64,000 bases of DNA, from contig NZ_CP010535.1 of NCBI RefSeq assembly GCF_001430825.1, positions 476,501-540,500 on the forward strand, written 5' to 3'. Both the position numbers and the translations under genes were made by a program. Every line of letters starts with the position of its first letter. Position 1 is the first letter of the stretch. The DNA comes from Sediminicola sp. YIK13 (GTDB lineage Bacteria > Bacteroidota > Bacteroidia > Flavobacteriales > Flavobacteriaceae). The notes beneath the pieces are model-generated. The model saw only the letters and a program-made list of their open reading frames with translations, was not told the origin of the DNA and ran no database searches. Shown piece by piece: positions 53,431 to 63,777 of this stretch.

Positions 53431-54711
53431 TTAAAGACTTCTATCTGCTATTCCCTTTAATATTCCTTTTACATCATATATAACCCCTTCTTCTTTCAAC
53501 AGTGACCTAAGATCTAAATCTAAAAATTCTTTGTGGGCAACAGTTAAAACTATGGCATCGTATTTTTCGGAGGGAAGTTTTTGTAATGTAGGCAAGGAAT
53601 ATTCCTGTTCTACTTCAATTGGTGAAGCCCAAGGGTCGAAAATTGTAACTTCAGCACCATAGCTCTTTAAATTATTTATAACATCTACGGCTTTTGTATT
53701 TCTTACATCTGGGCAATTTTCTTTAAATGTAATTCCCAACGTCAATATTTTAGAACCTTTCACTTTAATATCTCTTTGAACCATTAGTTTTACAACTTCT
53801 GAAGCGACATATTTTCCCATCCCATCATTCATCCTTCTACCGGCAAGAATAATTTCAGGATGATAACCAAATTCTTGAGCTTTTTGAGCCAAATAATAAG
53901 GGTCCACTCCAATACAGTGACCTCCTACTAAGCCTGGTGAAAATGGAAGAAAGTTCCATTTTGTACTTGCGGCTTTTAAAACTTCATGGGTGTTAATATC
54001 CATTAAGTTGAAAATCTTTGCCAATTCATTTACAAAAGCTATATTAATATCTCGCTGTGAATTTTCAATTACTTTTGCGGCTTCAGCCACTTTTATGGAA
54101 GAGGCCAAATAGGTTCCTGCAGTGATAACTGAGGAATATAGTGTATCTACTAGCTTACCAATTTCCGGAGTTGATCCCGAAGTTACTTTTAATATTTTTT
54201 CAACGGTGTGCTCCTTATCACCAGGATTGATTCGTTCTGGTGAATAACCCACAAAAAAATCGGTATTGAATCCAAGTCCACTGATTTTCTCCAATACAGG
54301 AACACATTCATCTTCTGTTACCCCAGGATATACGGTAGATTCATATATTACTATATCACCTTTTTTTAGCACTTTACCAACAGTCTCACTTGATTTATAA
54401 AGTGGTGTCAAAATTGGTCTATTGGTGTTGTCTACGGGTGTGGGTACTGTAACAATATAATAATTACAATCGTTTATAGCATCTAAATTATTAGTGCAAT
54501 ACAGCCCAATGGTATTGTCGGGAACAGTTTTTTTTACCTTTTGTAGTTCATCATCAGAGACCTCCAAGGTACTATCAAGTCCATTTTGTAGTTCGCCAAT
54601 TCTTTTTTCGTTAATATCGAATCCAATTACAGAATATTTAGTGGCAAATAAACGGGCCAATGGTAATCCCACATACCCTAATCCAATTATGGCTATTTTA
54701 ATATTGTTCAT
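53431..54711 (-). CDS. UDP-N-acetyl-hexosamine 6-dehydrogenase (TviB/WbpO type)
   Basis: The 426-residue protein has NAD-binding '[20 protein letters not shown]', '[11 protein letters not shown]' and '[20 protein letters not shown]'. The active site is '[19 protein letters not shown]', with the catalytic cysteine near residue 268, and the C-terminal domain has '[19 protein letters not shown]'. This is the branch that oxidises UDP-GlcNAc or UDP-GalNAc to the uronate, as TviB does. The gene before it encodes a 4-epimerase of the TviC/WbpP type, so the pair should make UDP-GalNAcA. It is the last gene of a minus-strand operon. Confidence 0.92.
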   Translation of the reverse strand: MNNIKIAIIGLGYVGLPLARLFATKYSVIGFDINEKRIGELQNGLDSTLEVSDDELQKVKKTVPDNTIGLYCTNNLDAINDCNYYIVTVPTPVDNTNRPILTPLYKSSETVGKVLKKGDIVIYESTVYPGVTEDECVPVLEKISGLGFNTDFFVGYSPERINPGDKEHTVEKILKVTSGSTPEIGKLVDTLYSSVITAGTYLASSIKVAEAAKVIENSQRDINIAFVNELAKIFNLMDINTHEVLKAASTKWNFLPFSPGLVGGHCIGVDPYYLAQKAQEFGYHPEIILAGRRMNDGMGKYVASEVVKLMVQRDIKVKGSKILTLGITFKENCPDVRNTKAVDVINNLKSYGAEVTIFDPWASPIEVEQEYSLPTLQKLPSEKYDAIVLTVAHKEFLDLDLRSLLKEEGVIYDVKGILKGIADRSL

Positions 54712-54789
54712 TTAAGTGTTTTTATTTTTCGTGATATTTTATAAGTATATAGATAACTCTTGAGCCCATATATACTTATTGAATAATAA

Positions 54790-55791
54790 TTATTGTTTTA
54801 GATTTTGCCAGTACCATGTTGTGGCTTCTTTTAAACCTTTTTTTATGTCGTACTCAGGGTGATACTCTAATAATGTTTTTGCTTTTTCAATTGAGGCTAA
54901 GGAATGGGGAACATCTCCTTGTCTTGTTGGACCGTACTTTATTTGTACTTCAGATATTTTGGAATCAAATACACTTAAATATTCTTTTAATAGTGCAACT
55001 AATTCATTTAAATCTGTTCGTTCACCATAAGCAACGTTATACACCGTGTTTGTGGCTTTTTTATCTGTAGCAGCAATTGCCCTTATATTCATCTGAACAA
55101 CATTCTCAATGTAAGTGAAATCTCTAGAATAAGTACCATCACCATTTATTATTGGGGATTCGTGGTTCATTAATTGCATTACAAATTTCGGGATCACTGC
55201 TGCGTAAGCGCCGTTAGGGTCTTGGTGCCTACCAAAAACGTTGAAATATCTAAGGCCAATTGTTTCTAAACCATATGTTGTACTAAAGATATTGGCATAT
55301 AGTTCATTTACATATTTTGTTATGGCATAAGGTGATAAAGGTTTGCCAATAACATCCTCTATTTTGGGCATGTTTTCAGAGTCGCCATAGGTTGATGAGC
55401 TGGCGGCATAAATGAAACGCTTTACCGAACAATCTCTTGCGGCAACGAGCATATTAAGAAAACCTGATACATTTACATCATTACTAGTGATTGGATCTTT
55501 TATAGACCTTGGCACAGACCCTAATGCTGCCTGATGTAAAACATAATCCACTTCCTTACAAGCACTTTTACATACCTCTATATCTCTGATATCACCTTCA
55601 ATAAGCGTAAAATTAGGATTTGATAATAATGCATTAATATTATCCAGTTTTCCAGTTGCAAAATTATCAAGACACCGTACCTTATTACCATTATTAAGAA
55701 GTGTTATGCACAGGTTTGAGCCAATAAAACCTGCCCCTCCAGTAACTAAAATGCAGTATTTAGGATCTAAGTGTAATTTCTTGTTAGTCAT
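54790..55791 (-). CDS. UDP-N-acetylglucosamine 4-epimerase (TviC/WbpP type)
   Basis: 333 residues from the ATG at 55791; a TTG three codons earlier is possible. Extended SDR with 'CILVTGGAGFIGSNLCITLL', 'LHQAALGSVPRSIKDPITSN', 'YAASSSTYGDSENMPKIED' (catalytic serine) and 'SPYAITKYVNELYA' (YxxxK). 'NVFGRHQDPNGAYAAVIPKF' is typical of WbpP, which prefers N-acetylated substrates. It interconverts UDP-GlcNAc and UDP-GalNAc, or their uronates. It sits 78 bp before the dehydrogenase gene in the operon. Confidence 0.92.
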   Translation of the reverse strand: MTNKKLHLDPKYCILVTGGAGFIGSNLCITLLNNGNKVRCLDNFATGKLDNINALLSNPNFTLIEGDIRDIEVCKSACKEVDYVLHQAALGSVPRSIKDPITSNDVNVSGFLNMLVAARDCSVKRFIYAASSSTYGDSENMPKIEDVIGKPLSPYAITKYVNELYANIFSTTYGLETIGLRYFNVFGRHQDPNGAYAAVIPKFVMQLMNHESPIINGDGTYSRDFTYIENVVQMNIRAIAATDKKATNTVYNVAYGERTDLNELVALLKEYLSVFDSKISEVQIKYGPTRQGDVPHSLASIEKAKTLLEYHPEYDIKKGLKEATTWYWQNLKQ

Positions 55792-55853
55792 ATTTTTCAA
55801 TATTGTTTAAATTCCTTTATTTTTAATAGCAGAACTTTGTTCTAAAGAAGATT

Positions 55854-57023
55854 TTAAGTAAAACTCAAAATTTTCTTAGCAACAGTAATCCATGAATTAT
55901 TAATTGCTAATTCGTTTATGTTTGAATGGATCAACTTCATATCTCTTTCAGGTAATTCAACGTATTTTTTTAATATATCATTTAAAGTATGACTATCATT
56001 TACAACCCATCCTATGTTTTTTTCAACAACATAATCTGTTAAATCTGGTGGTCCGGAGACAACTACAGGTTTGTTATATGCCCTTGCCAATTGGGCAGTT
56101 CCACTTTCGTGCCTTATATACGGTTTATATAGATTAATGATCAAATCCGCAGCGGTAAAGTATAATTTTTGCTCTTTATTCTCAATAAATTTATGATGTA
56201 TAATGATTCTGTTTTCTAGATTATACTTTTTAGCCAATATATTTATTTGGTTATAAGTGTAATCTCCTTCAGGACCAGCAATCAGCCATTCCCAACTGGA
56301 ATTCTTTTCTAAAGCTTCCATTATTGGTATAAACTCCTTGTCAGACCTTAAAGTGCCAAATGATAGCAAATAATTTTTATTCATATTTAACCCCAATTGA
56401 GATTTTGATTTAATCATATCATCTTTTTCCAATTTAAAGGGTAGTGGGGCGCCATAAGGAATATCAATTATTTTATCCTTATAATTTTCTCCCATTTGCT
56501 CAATAAAATTAAGCTTCATTTCATGGCCGTGAACAAATGATTTCTTAGAATGTTTTACAATTTTCTTTGATGAAACTCGCGCTAAACGTTTGTAAGATCC
56601 AGCTAATAAGGAAGTTTGTTTGAAATTGAAATTTGTATCATGAAAAATACAAAAATAGTTATCCGAGAATTTTTTGATTATTTGAGACAAACTAAAATAT
56701 TCGAATGTCTCAAATATGATTAATGGTTTTTCCTCAAAAGAGAAATAGAAATTCATGAATTTTTTTAAAAAATCGTATGAATCCTTAAGCCTATGAAGTC
56801 CCCATTTTATTTTTTGAAATAATGTGACCTTCTCGATTGGTTTGTTTGATTTAGATATTTTAATTTCATTAATAGGATCATTAAATTTTAATGGCCCTTC
56901 AATCCCAAAAACAAACACTTCATATCCAAGTTCAATAAACGATTCGGAAAGACCCTTGGTGTAGTCGTAAGAATGACCATATAGTTGATATGCACCTGGG
57001 CTGTATATTAATATCTTATTCAT
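55854..57023 (-). CDS. Glycosyltransferase family 4-like protein
   Basis: The 389-residue GT-B protein has 'ILIYSPGAYQLYGHSYDYTK' at the N-terminus, 'YLLSFGTLRSDKEFIPIMEA' at the start of the nucleotide domain, and 'ADLIINLYKPYIRHESGTAQ' and 'NKPVVVSGPPDLTDYVVEKN' near the end. The EX7E motif is not obvious, since the segment reads H-E-S-G-T-A-Q. It would add one residue of the polymer. It lies in the operon that makes uronic-acid donors, so a uronic acid donor is a reasonable guess. Confidence 0.82.
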   Translation of the reverse strand: MNKILIYSPGAYQLYGHSYDYTKGLSESFIELGYEVFVFGIEGPLKFNDPINEIKISKSNKPIEKVTLFQKIKWGLHRLKDSYDFLKKFMNFYFSFEEKPLIIFETFEYFSLSQIIKKFSDNYFCIFHDTNFNFKQTSLLAGSYKRLARVSSKKIVKHSKKSFVHGHEMKLNFIEQMGENYKDKIIDIPYGAPLPFKLEKDDMIKSKSQLGLNMNKNYLLSFGTLRSDKEFIPIMEALEKNSSWEWLIAGPEGDYTYNQINILAKKYNLENRIIIHHKFIENKEQKLYFTAADLIINLYKPYIRHESGTAQLARAYNKPVVVSGPPDLTDYVVEKNIGWVVNDSHTLNDILKKYVELPERDMKLIHSNINELAINNSWITVAKKILSFT

Positions 57024-57181
57024 TTATATATGATATGGTTAATTATGATAACATTTTATGGGTAAGTATTTGAATTTAAAAATATTGCTTTATTAATACC
57101 CAAGTTTAAATACTTACAATTATTTCATATAAAAAATAATTATCTCCTTGCAATTACTTTTTTATTCTGTGTGAGAACGCC

Positions 57182-58210
57182 TTATAATTTGTAATACTCT
57201 TTGAACCATAATACAAAATTTTTAACCCCAATTTTCACAGATGTTTTAGGGTAATAATTATAATCTTTAATTAAATCATCAATGTTTGCCCATGTATTCT
57301 CTACATCTCCGGATTGCATGGGGAGCATCTCTTTTATGGCTGTTTTTTTAAGATTAGATTCTATTTCTTTTATGAAATCTAACAATTTAACAGCTTTATT
57401 ATTTCCGATATTGTATAATTTATATAAATTTTCTGTGGTAATTCTTTCATTTAAATCACCTTCAATAACCCGGATAACTCCTTCAACTATATCCTCTATA
57501 TAAGTAAAATCCCTTGCCATTTGTCCATTGTTAAACACCTTTATTGGCTTGTTTTTAGCAATAGCATCTGTAAACAAAAAAAGAGCCATGTCAGGTCTTC
57601 CCCATGGCCCATATACAGTAAAGAATCGAAGCCCTGTTGTTGGTATTCCAAATAGATTACTGTAGGAATGTGCCATTAGTTCATTGCTCTTTTTGGTAGC
57701 TGCGTAAAGGCTTATAGGTTTGTCAACAGAATCCTCTATTTTAAAGGGGATGTTTTTATTTAGTCCATAAACACTCGAACTACTGGCATAAACTAAGTGT
57801 TTAATTTTAAAGTGTCTGCAACATTCTAAAATGTTTAGAAAACCAACCACATTACTATCTACATATACTTCAGGGTTTTCTAAGCTATAACGCACCCCTG
57901 CCTGCGCAGCTAGATTACAGACAATATCAAATTTTTCTTTTCTAAATAATTTTGGTAGTTTTTCCCGATTTTCAATATCCATTCTAACAAAACGAAAATT
58001 ACCTCCATGCAATTGACTTGAACAAACAATGTTAAATGGCGTTGCATCAATTTGAGAAATACCTAGAAGATTTAATCTAGCAAATTTTAATTTGGTGTCG
58101 TAATACCCATTTATATTGTCTAGGCCTAACACCTCATGTCCTTTTTGCACTAAGTTTAATGCAACATGAAAACCAATAAATCCTGCAGCTCCGGTAACTA
58201 ATATTTTCAC
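57182..58210 (-). CDS. UDP-glucuronate 4-epimerase (CapI-type)
   Basis: The 342-residue extended SDR starts at GTG, sharing GTGA with the ugd stop. Motifs are '[20 protein letters not shown]', '[17 protein letters not shown]', '[20 protein letters not shown]', '[16 protein letters not shown]', '[20 protein letters not shown]' and '[18 protein letters not shown]'. The block GYYDxxLKxARL and [10 protein letters not shown] mark UDP-GlcA 4-epimerases. It converts UDP-GlcA from Ugd to UDP-GalA, in direct sequence with the gene it overlaps. Confidence 0.93.
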   Translation of the reverse strand: MKILVTGAAGFIGFHVALNLVQKGHEVLGLDNINGYYDTKLKFARLNLLGISQIDATPFNIVCSSQLHGGNFRFVRMDIENREKLPKLFRKEKFDIVCNLAAQAGVRYSLENPEVYVDSNVVGFLNILECCRHFKIKHLVYASSSSVYGLNKNIPFKIEDSVDKPISLYAATKKSNELMAHSYSNLFGIPTTGLRFFTVYGPWGRPDMALFLFTDAIAKNKPIKVFNNGQMARDFTYIEDIVEGVIRVIEGDLNERITTENLYKLYNIGNNKAVKLLDFIKEIESNLKKTAIKEMLPMQSGDVENTWANIDDLIKDYNYYPKTSVKIGVKNFVLWFKEYYKL

Positions 58211-59604
58211 GATTCCCCTATTTTGTAATATTCAAAACCTTTGGCTGTCATTGTTTCTGAGTCCAAAAGTCTTCTTCCGTCAAAAACAAAAGCAGGTTTC
58301 AACATATTGTTATAAATCTTGTCCCAGTCGTACGTTTTAAATTCATCCCATTCAGTTAATATAGCGATGGCATGGGCTTCTTCAGTAGCCTTGATAGGAT
58401 CCTTTACTACCTTTAATAGCCTTCTGTTCTCTTCAGGAGATCTGGTGTTAAGGTAATCCAAATCCGCGTAAATAGTTTTTTCTGAAACCTTTGGATCATA
58501 TACAATAATCTCTGCTCTTTCTTCCAATAAGGCATCTGCTACATATATAGCTGCTGATTCTCTGGTATCGTTGGTATCCTTTTTAAATGCCCAACCATAG
58601 AACACTATTTTTTTACCGGAAACTGTATTGTACAGGGTAGATATGATATTTTCGGCAAAGCGTCTTTTTTGATAATCGTTCATAATTATGACCTGTTCCC
58701 AATAATCTGCAACCTCTTGGAGGCCAAAACTTCTGGCAATATATACAAGGTTCAAAATATCCTTTTGGAAACAAGAACCCCCAAAGCCTACAGAAGAATT
58801 AAGGAATTTAGACCCAATTCTGCTATCATAACCTATGGCCCTTGAAACCTCTGCTACATTGGCATCGGTTCGTTCACATAATGCTGAAATAGAATTGATG
58901 GAAGATACCCTTTGCGCCAAAAATGCATTTGCAACTAGTTTGGAAAGCTCTGAAGACCATACATTGGTCTGAAGTATACGATCCTTTGGGAGCCAGTGTT
59001 CGTAAATAGCACTTAAGGTGTTTTTGGCTTTTTGGCCAGAGGGGGTGTCATCTCCACCTATCAATACCCTATCTGCATTTAATAAATCGTCTACAGCAGT
59101 ACCTTCGGCTAGAAACTCAGGATTGGAAAGGATTTCAAAATTCACACCATTTCCGGTATTTTCCAAAATACTCTTAATAGCACCTGCAGTTCTTACCGGA
59201 AGGGTAGATTTTTCTACCACTATCTTATCAGTTTTGGCAACCTTGGCTATATTTCTAGCACAAAGCTCGATATATTTTAAATCGGCCGCTTGTCCTTTTC
59301 CTTTCCCGTAGGTTTTGGTAGGTGTGTTTACTGATATAAAAATAATATCGGCTTCTTCAATGGCCTTATCCACTTCAGTGGAGAAGAAAAGGTTCTTATT
59401 TCGGGTAGAGGCAATGATCTCTTTTAGGCCTGGTTCATATACCGGCAGCTTATCCAAATCTTCATCATTCCATTGGTTAATTCTATCCTGATTGATATCT
59501 ACCACGGTAACCTGTATTTCTGGACATTGGTTTGCAATCACGGACATGGTAGGGCCACCAACATATCCGGCTCCTATACAACATATTTTTGTAGTCTTTT
59601 TCAT
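58207..59604 (-). CDS. ugd: UDP-glucose 6-dehydrogenase, eukaryote-like type
   Basis: The 465-residue protein starts '[20 protein letters not shown]' with '[11 protein letters not shown]', '[20 protein letters not shown]', '[17 protein letters not shown]', '[20 protein letters not shown]' (active cysteine) and '[20 protein letters not shown]'. Length and the [16 protein letters not shown] run match the animal/plant-like UGDH group rather than short bacterial Ugd. It oxidises UDP-glucose to UDP-glucuronate. It is the first gene of the precursor operon, and the next gene overlaps it by 4 bp. Confidence 0.95.
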   Translation of the reverse strand: MKKTTKICCIGAGYVGGPTMSVIANQCPEIQVTVVDINQDRINQWNDEDLDKLPVYEPGLKEIIASTRNKNLFFSTEVDKAIEEADIIFISVNTPTKTYGKGKGQAADLKYIELCARNIAKVAKTDKIVVEKSTLPVRTAGAIKSILENTGNGVNFEILSNPEFLAEGTAVDDLLNADRVLIGGDDTPSGQKAKNTLSAIYEHWLPKDRILQTNVWSSELSKLVANAFLAQRVSSINSISALCERTDANVAEVSRAIGYDSRIGSKFLNSSVGFGGSCFQKDILNLVYIARSFGLQEVADYWEQVIIMNDYQKRRFAENIISTLYNTVSGKKIVFYGWAFKKDTNDTRESAAIYVADALLEERAEIIVYDPKVSEKTIYADLDYLNTRSPEENRRLLKVVKDPIKATEEAHAIAILTEWDEFKTYDWDKIYNNMLKPAFVFDGRRLLDSETMTAKGFEYYKIGES

Positions 59605-59640
59605 TTGGCTTTGTACTTTTCTAAAAAGGGTTCAAAGATG

Positions 59641-59649
59641 GCAAATATA
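59641..59649 (-). promoter_or_regulatory. Candidate -7 element for the ugd operon
   Basis: On the minus strand this reads TATATTTGC, an exact TAnnTTTG match, 37 bp before the ugd ATG. A TTG at the usual distance upstream is not evident, so the support is partial. Confidence 0.4.
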
Positions 59650-59871
59650 ATTCTTTAGTAATGCATATTGTCGTTAAAGGGCGTATTTATAGGTTTTTGG
59701 TAATTGTCCCAAGGGTGTAGGTATTTTATCGGTTAAGGTATTTTGGCTTAATCGTTCGTTGACCGATTATTTTTATGCTTGAACGAATTATGGAAGCATT
59801 TTGGTCCATTCCTGATGCCAATGGTTATTTTTGAAGAACCAAATATTACTAAATTATATTTAAGGACTTTG

Positions 59872-60999
59872 ATGACCCAGACAAAAATATGGCTTTCTTC
59901 CCCTCACATGGGAACTAATGAACAACGCTATGTACAAGAAGCGTTCGATACCAATTGGGTAGCACCTTTGGGTCCTAATGTGGATCGATTTGAAGAAGCT
60001 ATTCAAAATTTTGTAGGTAATAATATACAGGTTGCGGCCTTAAGTTCAGGTACTGCTGCCATTCATTTGGCATTGGAAATACTTGGTGTTTCTCATGGAG
60101 ACGAGGTGATTTGCCAGAGTTTTACTTTTTCAGCATCTGCCAACCCCATAAAATATTTGGGTGCCAATCCTGTTTTTGTGGATAGTGAAAGGGATACCTG
60201 GAATATGTCACCGATATTGCTGGAAGAGGCCATAAAGTCTCGATTAAAAAATGGTGTAAAACCAAAGGCTATTGTCGCTGTACATTTATATGGCATGCCT
60301 TATAAGGTGGAGGAAATTAGAAAAGTTGCAGACTCCTACGGTATCCCTATTGTAGAGGATAGTGCTGAGGCATTGGGAAGTATGTATAAAGGAGGAAATT
60401 GTAGTTCATTTGGGGATATTGGTATACTCTCATTTAATGGCAATAAAATCATCACGACTTCTGGAGGTGGCGCAATGACCACTAAAAGTCTGAAAATCAA
60501 GAAAAAAGCAGTATTTTTGGCGACTCAAGCCAGGGATGATGCTCCCCATTATCAGCATTCCAATGTGGGCTATAACTATAGGATGAGTAATATACTTGCC
60601 GGAATTGGTCGTGGACAAATGGAAGTGTTGCCTAATAGGGTAGCGGCTAGAAGAGCAAATCATGAATTTTATAAATCCCGTTTGGGAGATATGAGCGAAA
60701 TTGAATTTTTAGACGAACCGAACGGTTTTTATTCCAATCGTTGGCTGACCTGTATTTTAACACCTTCTTTTGAAATAAGGGAAATGATACGTTTGGCATT
60801 GTTGGAAGAGGATATAGAATCTAGGCCATTATGGAAGCCCATGCATTTGCAGCCCGTTTTTAAAAATGCGCTACATTTTAGTGATGGAACTTCTGAAGAT
60901 TTGTTTGAAAGAGGATTGTGCTTGCCAAGTGGATCCAACTTGGAAACTTCCGATTTAGAGCGTATAGTTCATTTGATAATACAAAAACTAGCCAAATGA
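59872..60999 (+). CDS. PLP-dependent sugar aminotransferase (DegT/PglE-like)
   Basis: 375 residues from the ATG at 59872; the longer frame from 59779 adds an unconserved tail. Features: 'IWLSSPHMGTNEQRYVQEAF', 'AALSSGTAAIHLALEILGV', 'VEDSAEALGSMYKGGNCSSF' (PLP aspartate), 'GILSFNGNKIITTSGGGAMT' with the Schiff-base lysine near residue 190, and 'NYRMSNILAGIGRGQMEVL'. Family members aminate the C4 keto group of UDP-4-keto-6-deoxy-GlcNAc. It overlaps the PglF-like gene by 4 bases (ATGA), so the two are coupled and make UDP-4-amino-4,6-dideoxy-GlcNAc. Confidence 0.94.
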   Translation: MTQTKIWLSSPHMGTNEQRYVQEAFDTNWVAPLGPNVDRFEEAIQNFVGNNIQVAALSSGTAAIHLALEILGVSHGDEVICQSFTFSASANPIKYLGANPVFVDSERDTWNMSPILLEEAIKSRLKNGVKPKAIVAVHLYGMPYKVEEIRKVADSYGIPIVEDSAEALGSMYKGGNCSSFGDIGILSFNGNKIITTSGGGAMTTKSLKIKKKAVFLATQARDDAPHYQHSNVGYNYRMSNILAGIGRGQMEVLPNRVAARRANHEFYKSRLGDMSEIEFLDEPNGFYSNRWLTCILTPSFEIREMIRLALLEEDIESRPLWKPMHLQPVFKNALHFSDGTSEDLFERGLCLPSGSNLETSDLERIVHLIIQKLAK

Positions 61000-62930
61000 T
61001 AAAAAATTACCTGGTCAATAACGCACATAGATACGCATCCAAATGGTTGGTACTTGCTATTGATGTTTTTTTAATATCAGTAGCTTTTATTATGTCTTAT
61101 TTTATTCGATTTAATTTGACCTTCGAGTTTGATATCGAAAAGTTGGCTATGCAATTTCCGGTAGTTACACTAATTGCCATAATTTCATTTTTGATGATAG
61201 GTTCTTATAAAGGTGTTGTGAGACATACAGGGGTTAGGGATGTTTACAACATTTTTAATGCCATTTGTCTCTCAAGTATCTTCACCATATTTATGGTGAT
61301 TTTAAACAGGCAATTCAGTATTTTGGAGGATTTTACCATTCCCTTGTCCATAATCATTATCCATAGTCTTATTGGTTTTATTTTGTTGGTTGCATCGCGA
61401 TATGTCTTTAAAACCAGTTATGACAATTTGGTAAAAAAGTTTAAGATAACTAAAAATGTATTGATTTTTGGAGCTGGTGAATCAGGCATTCTCACCTATA
61501 ATGCACTTACTACATCCACGAACAGTAAGGCTAGAGTAGTTGGTTATGTGGATGAAGATGTAAAGAAAATTGGAAAAAGTATCAATGGGGTTACCGTTTA
61601 TGGGCCAGAAGATCTGACTGAGTTTTTTATAGGTAAAAGGGATATTTCTGAAATCATTTTTTCGATACATAATATTTCCAATAACAAATTAAGGGAGCTT
61701 GTCCAGAGTTTGGTCGAATTATCGGTACAGGTAAAAATTGTACCTCCTGTGGAGGATTGGATCAACGGGGAATTGAATGTCTCCCAGATCAAACAAGTAC
61801 AAATTGAAGATTTATTAAATAGGGTGCCAATTGATATTAAAAAGTCGAAAGTTTCCAATGAGTTAAAAGGGCAAGTTATCTTGGTCACGGGTGGGGCCGG
61901 ATCCATTGGAAGTGAAATAGCCAGACAAATAGCTCATTATGAGTACAAATCACTTATTATTATAGATCAGGCAGAATCAGCGCTTTACGATCTTCAGCAA
62001 GAATTAAAGCAGAACGGATTTCATAATTTCGTTCCTATTGTTGGCGATATACGGGATAAAAATAGAATGAACGAATACTTCCAGCAATTCAAGCCGACAA
62101 TGGTGTTTCATGCCGCGGCCTATAAACACGTACCATTAATGGAATATAATTCTTATGAGGCCATTAAAATAAATGTTGCAGGCACGAAGAATATTGTGGA
62201 TCTATCTATGAACCACAATGTGGATAAATTTGTTTTTGTATCAACTGATAAGGCAGTTAACCCGACCAATGTAATGGGAGCTACCAAGCGTATTGCCGAA
62301 ATGTACATCAGTTGCATGCAACAGGAAAATAAGACCAAATTTATTACAACCAGATTTGGAAATGTTCTTGGCTCTAATGGCTCGGTCATTCCGTTGTTCA
62401 AAAAGCAGATCGAAAAGGGTGGACCATTAACGGTGACCCATAAGGATGTGACACGGTTTTTTATGACCATTCCGGAAGCTTCTCAATTGGTATTAGAGGC
62501 TGCTGCCATGGGTAGTGGTGGAGAGATTTTCATTTTTGATATGGGAGATTCGGTAAAAATATTTGATCTGGCAAAGAATATGATTAAGTTGTCCGGTTTA
62601 AAATACCCTGAAGACATCGATATCAAAATAACAGGATTGAGACCGGGTGAAAAGTTATATGAAGAATTATTGGCCAATGGTGAAAACACCCTCCCAACCT
62701 ATCACAAAAAAATTATGATAGGTAAAGTAAGGGAGCTGGATTATACCAAAATTAGATCTAAAATTGAAGAGTTATGTGTCACCAATATGTTCTTTAATGC
62801 CAATACTGTGCCGCTGATGAAGGAAATTGTTCCTGAATTTGTGTCCAACAATTCTGAACTTTGTAAGTTGGACCAAAAAAAAGATGCTAAAAAAGGAGAT
62901 GAAGGAACCAAGAAAATTTTGCAGTCCTAA
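60996..62930 (+). CDS. UDP-GlcNAc 4,6-dehydratase, membrane type (PglF/WbpM-like)
   Basis: 644 residues from ATG 60996, which shares ATGA with the preceding stop; a longer frame from 60918 is rejected. Four N-terminal membrane segments (about 18-160) precede a CoA-binding-like domain ('KNVLIFGAGESGILTYNAL'). The catalytic SDR domain starts near 290 with 'QVILVTGGAGSIGSEIARQI', then 'FHAAAYKHVPLMEYNSYEAI' and 'FVSTDKAVNPTNVMGATKRI', where Met-Gly-Ala-Thr-Lys replaces the SDR tyrosine. 'TGLRPGEKLYEELLA' closes it. It makes the 4-keto-6-deoxy intermediate used by the aminotransferase upstream. Confidence 0.94.
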   Translation: MIKNYLVNNAHRYASKWLVLAIDVFLISVAFIMSYFIRFNLTFEFDIEKLAMQFPVVTLIAIISFLMIGSYKGVVRHTGVRDVYNIFNAICLSSIFTIFMVILNRQFSILEDFTIPLSIIIIHSLIGFILLVASRYVFKTSYDNLVKKFKITKNVLIFGAGESGILTYNALTTSTNSKARVVGYVDEDVKKIGKSINGVTVYGPEDLTEFFIGKRDISEIIFSIHNISNNKLRELVQSLVELSVQVKIVPPVEDWINGELNVSQIKQVQIEDLLNRVPIDIKKSKVSNELKGQVILVTGGAGSIGSEIARQIAHYEYKSLIIIDQAESALYDLQQELKQNGFHNFVPIVGDIRDKNRMNEYFQQFKPTMVFHAAAYKHVPLMEYNSYEAIKINVAGTKNIVDLSMNHNVDKFVFVSTDKAVNPTNVMGATKRIAEMYISCMQQENKTKFITTRFGNVLGSNGSVIPLFKKQIEKGGPLTVTHKDVTRFFMTIPEASQLVLEAAAMGSGGEIFIFDMGDSVKIFDLAKNMIKLSGLKYPEDIDIKITGLRPGEKLYEELLANGENTLPTYHKKIMIGKVRELDYTKIRSKIEELCVTNMFFNANTVPLMKEIVPEFVSNNSELCKLDQKKDAKKGDEGTKKILQS

Positions 62931-62970
62931 TTTTTCAATATATTTTTATTGCTTAATCACCACTATATCC

Positions 62971-63741
62971 ATGAAAAACCATTCTAGATTTTCAATTATT
63001 TTATTAGTACTTCTTGTTTTTATAATTTCATCGTGTGCCTCCAAAAAGGAAGTGGTGTATTTCCAAAATGCCAGTGGTTTTGAAACTTTGGTCAACAAAA
63101 ACGACTTTAGTCCAAAATTTAAAGTGGATGATTTGGTTAGTATTTATATATCAACATTGGATAATGAGGCCAGTGTTCCGTTTAATTTGTTTAGAGGAGC
63201 CTCGGAAGGTGGAATTAGGGCAGAGCAGGTTGATTATTTAGTGGATCAAAATGGGGAGATTGATTTTCCAGTAATCGGGAAACTAAAAATTGCTGGACTC
63301 TCCCCAGAGGAGGTGAGGGTTTTTTTAAGAAGTAAATTGTCTGATTATCTGAAAGATCCTATCATAAATATTCGTCTACGAAATTTCACAGTAACAATAC
63401 TTGGGGAGGTAAATAGACCAGGTACTTATTCTGTTAATGGGGAGCGAATTACCATTTTAGAAGCATTGGGGTTGGCTTCTGATTTAACTATTAAAGGTAT
63501 GCGAAAAAATGTGATGGTCATCCGTGATTTTGATGGCACAAAGGTATACACTAGAATAGACCTGACAAAAAAAGAGGCCATGAGCTCCCCAGTGTATTAT
63601 TTGACACAAAATGATGTAGTCTACGTAGAACCCAACCGATCTGCAGTTACTGCATCTTCCTTGGATAATAGGGCCTCTATAGCAATCTCTATTGCTTCTG
63701 TATTGATAACTTCTACAGTTTTTTTACTTACAAGAAATTAA
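62971..63741 (+). CDS. wza: Polysaccharide export outer-membrane lipoprotein (Wza-like)
   Basis: 256 residues from the ATG at 62971; a frame opening at 62827 lies inside the dehydratase gene. The signal has a lipobox (VFIISSC). A Poly_export domain follows ('KFKVDDLVSIYISTLDN', 'EIDFPVIGKLKIAGLSPEEV') and then an SLBB domain ('VTILGEVNRPGTYSVNGERI'). A C-terminal helix 'SIAISIASVLITSTVFLLT' could cross the outer membrane as in Wza. It forms the export channel for the polymer. It follows the dehydratase by 40 bp and precedes the Wzc-like gene by 36 bp. Confidence 0.93.
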   Translation: MKNHSRFSIILLVLLVFIISSCASKKEVVYFQNASGFETLVNKNDFSPKFKVDDLVSIYISTLDNEASVPFNLFRGASEGGIRAEQVDYLVDQNGEIDFPVIGKLKIAGLSPEEVRVFLRSKLSDYLKDPIINIRLRNFTVTILGEVNRPGTYSVNGERITILEALGLASDLTIKGMRKNVMVIRDFDGTKVYTRIDLTKKEAMSSPVYYLTQNDVVYVEPNRSAVTASSLDNRASIAISIASVLITSTVFLLTRN

Positions 63742-63777
63742 GTTAATAAAAATTTCTATTTCAAATTAAATTATAAT

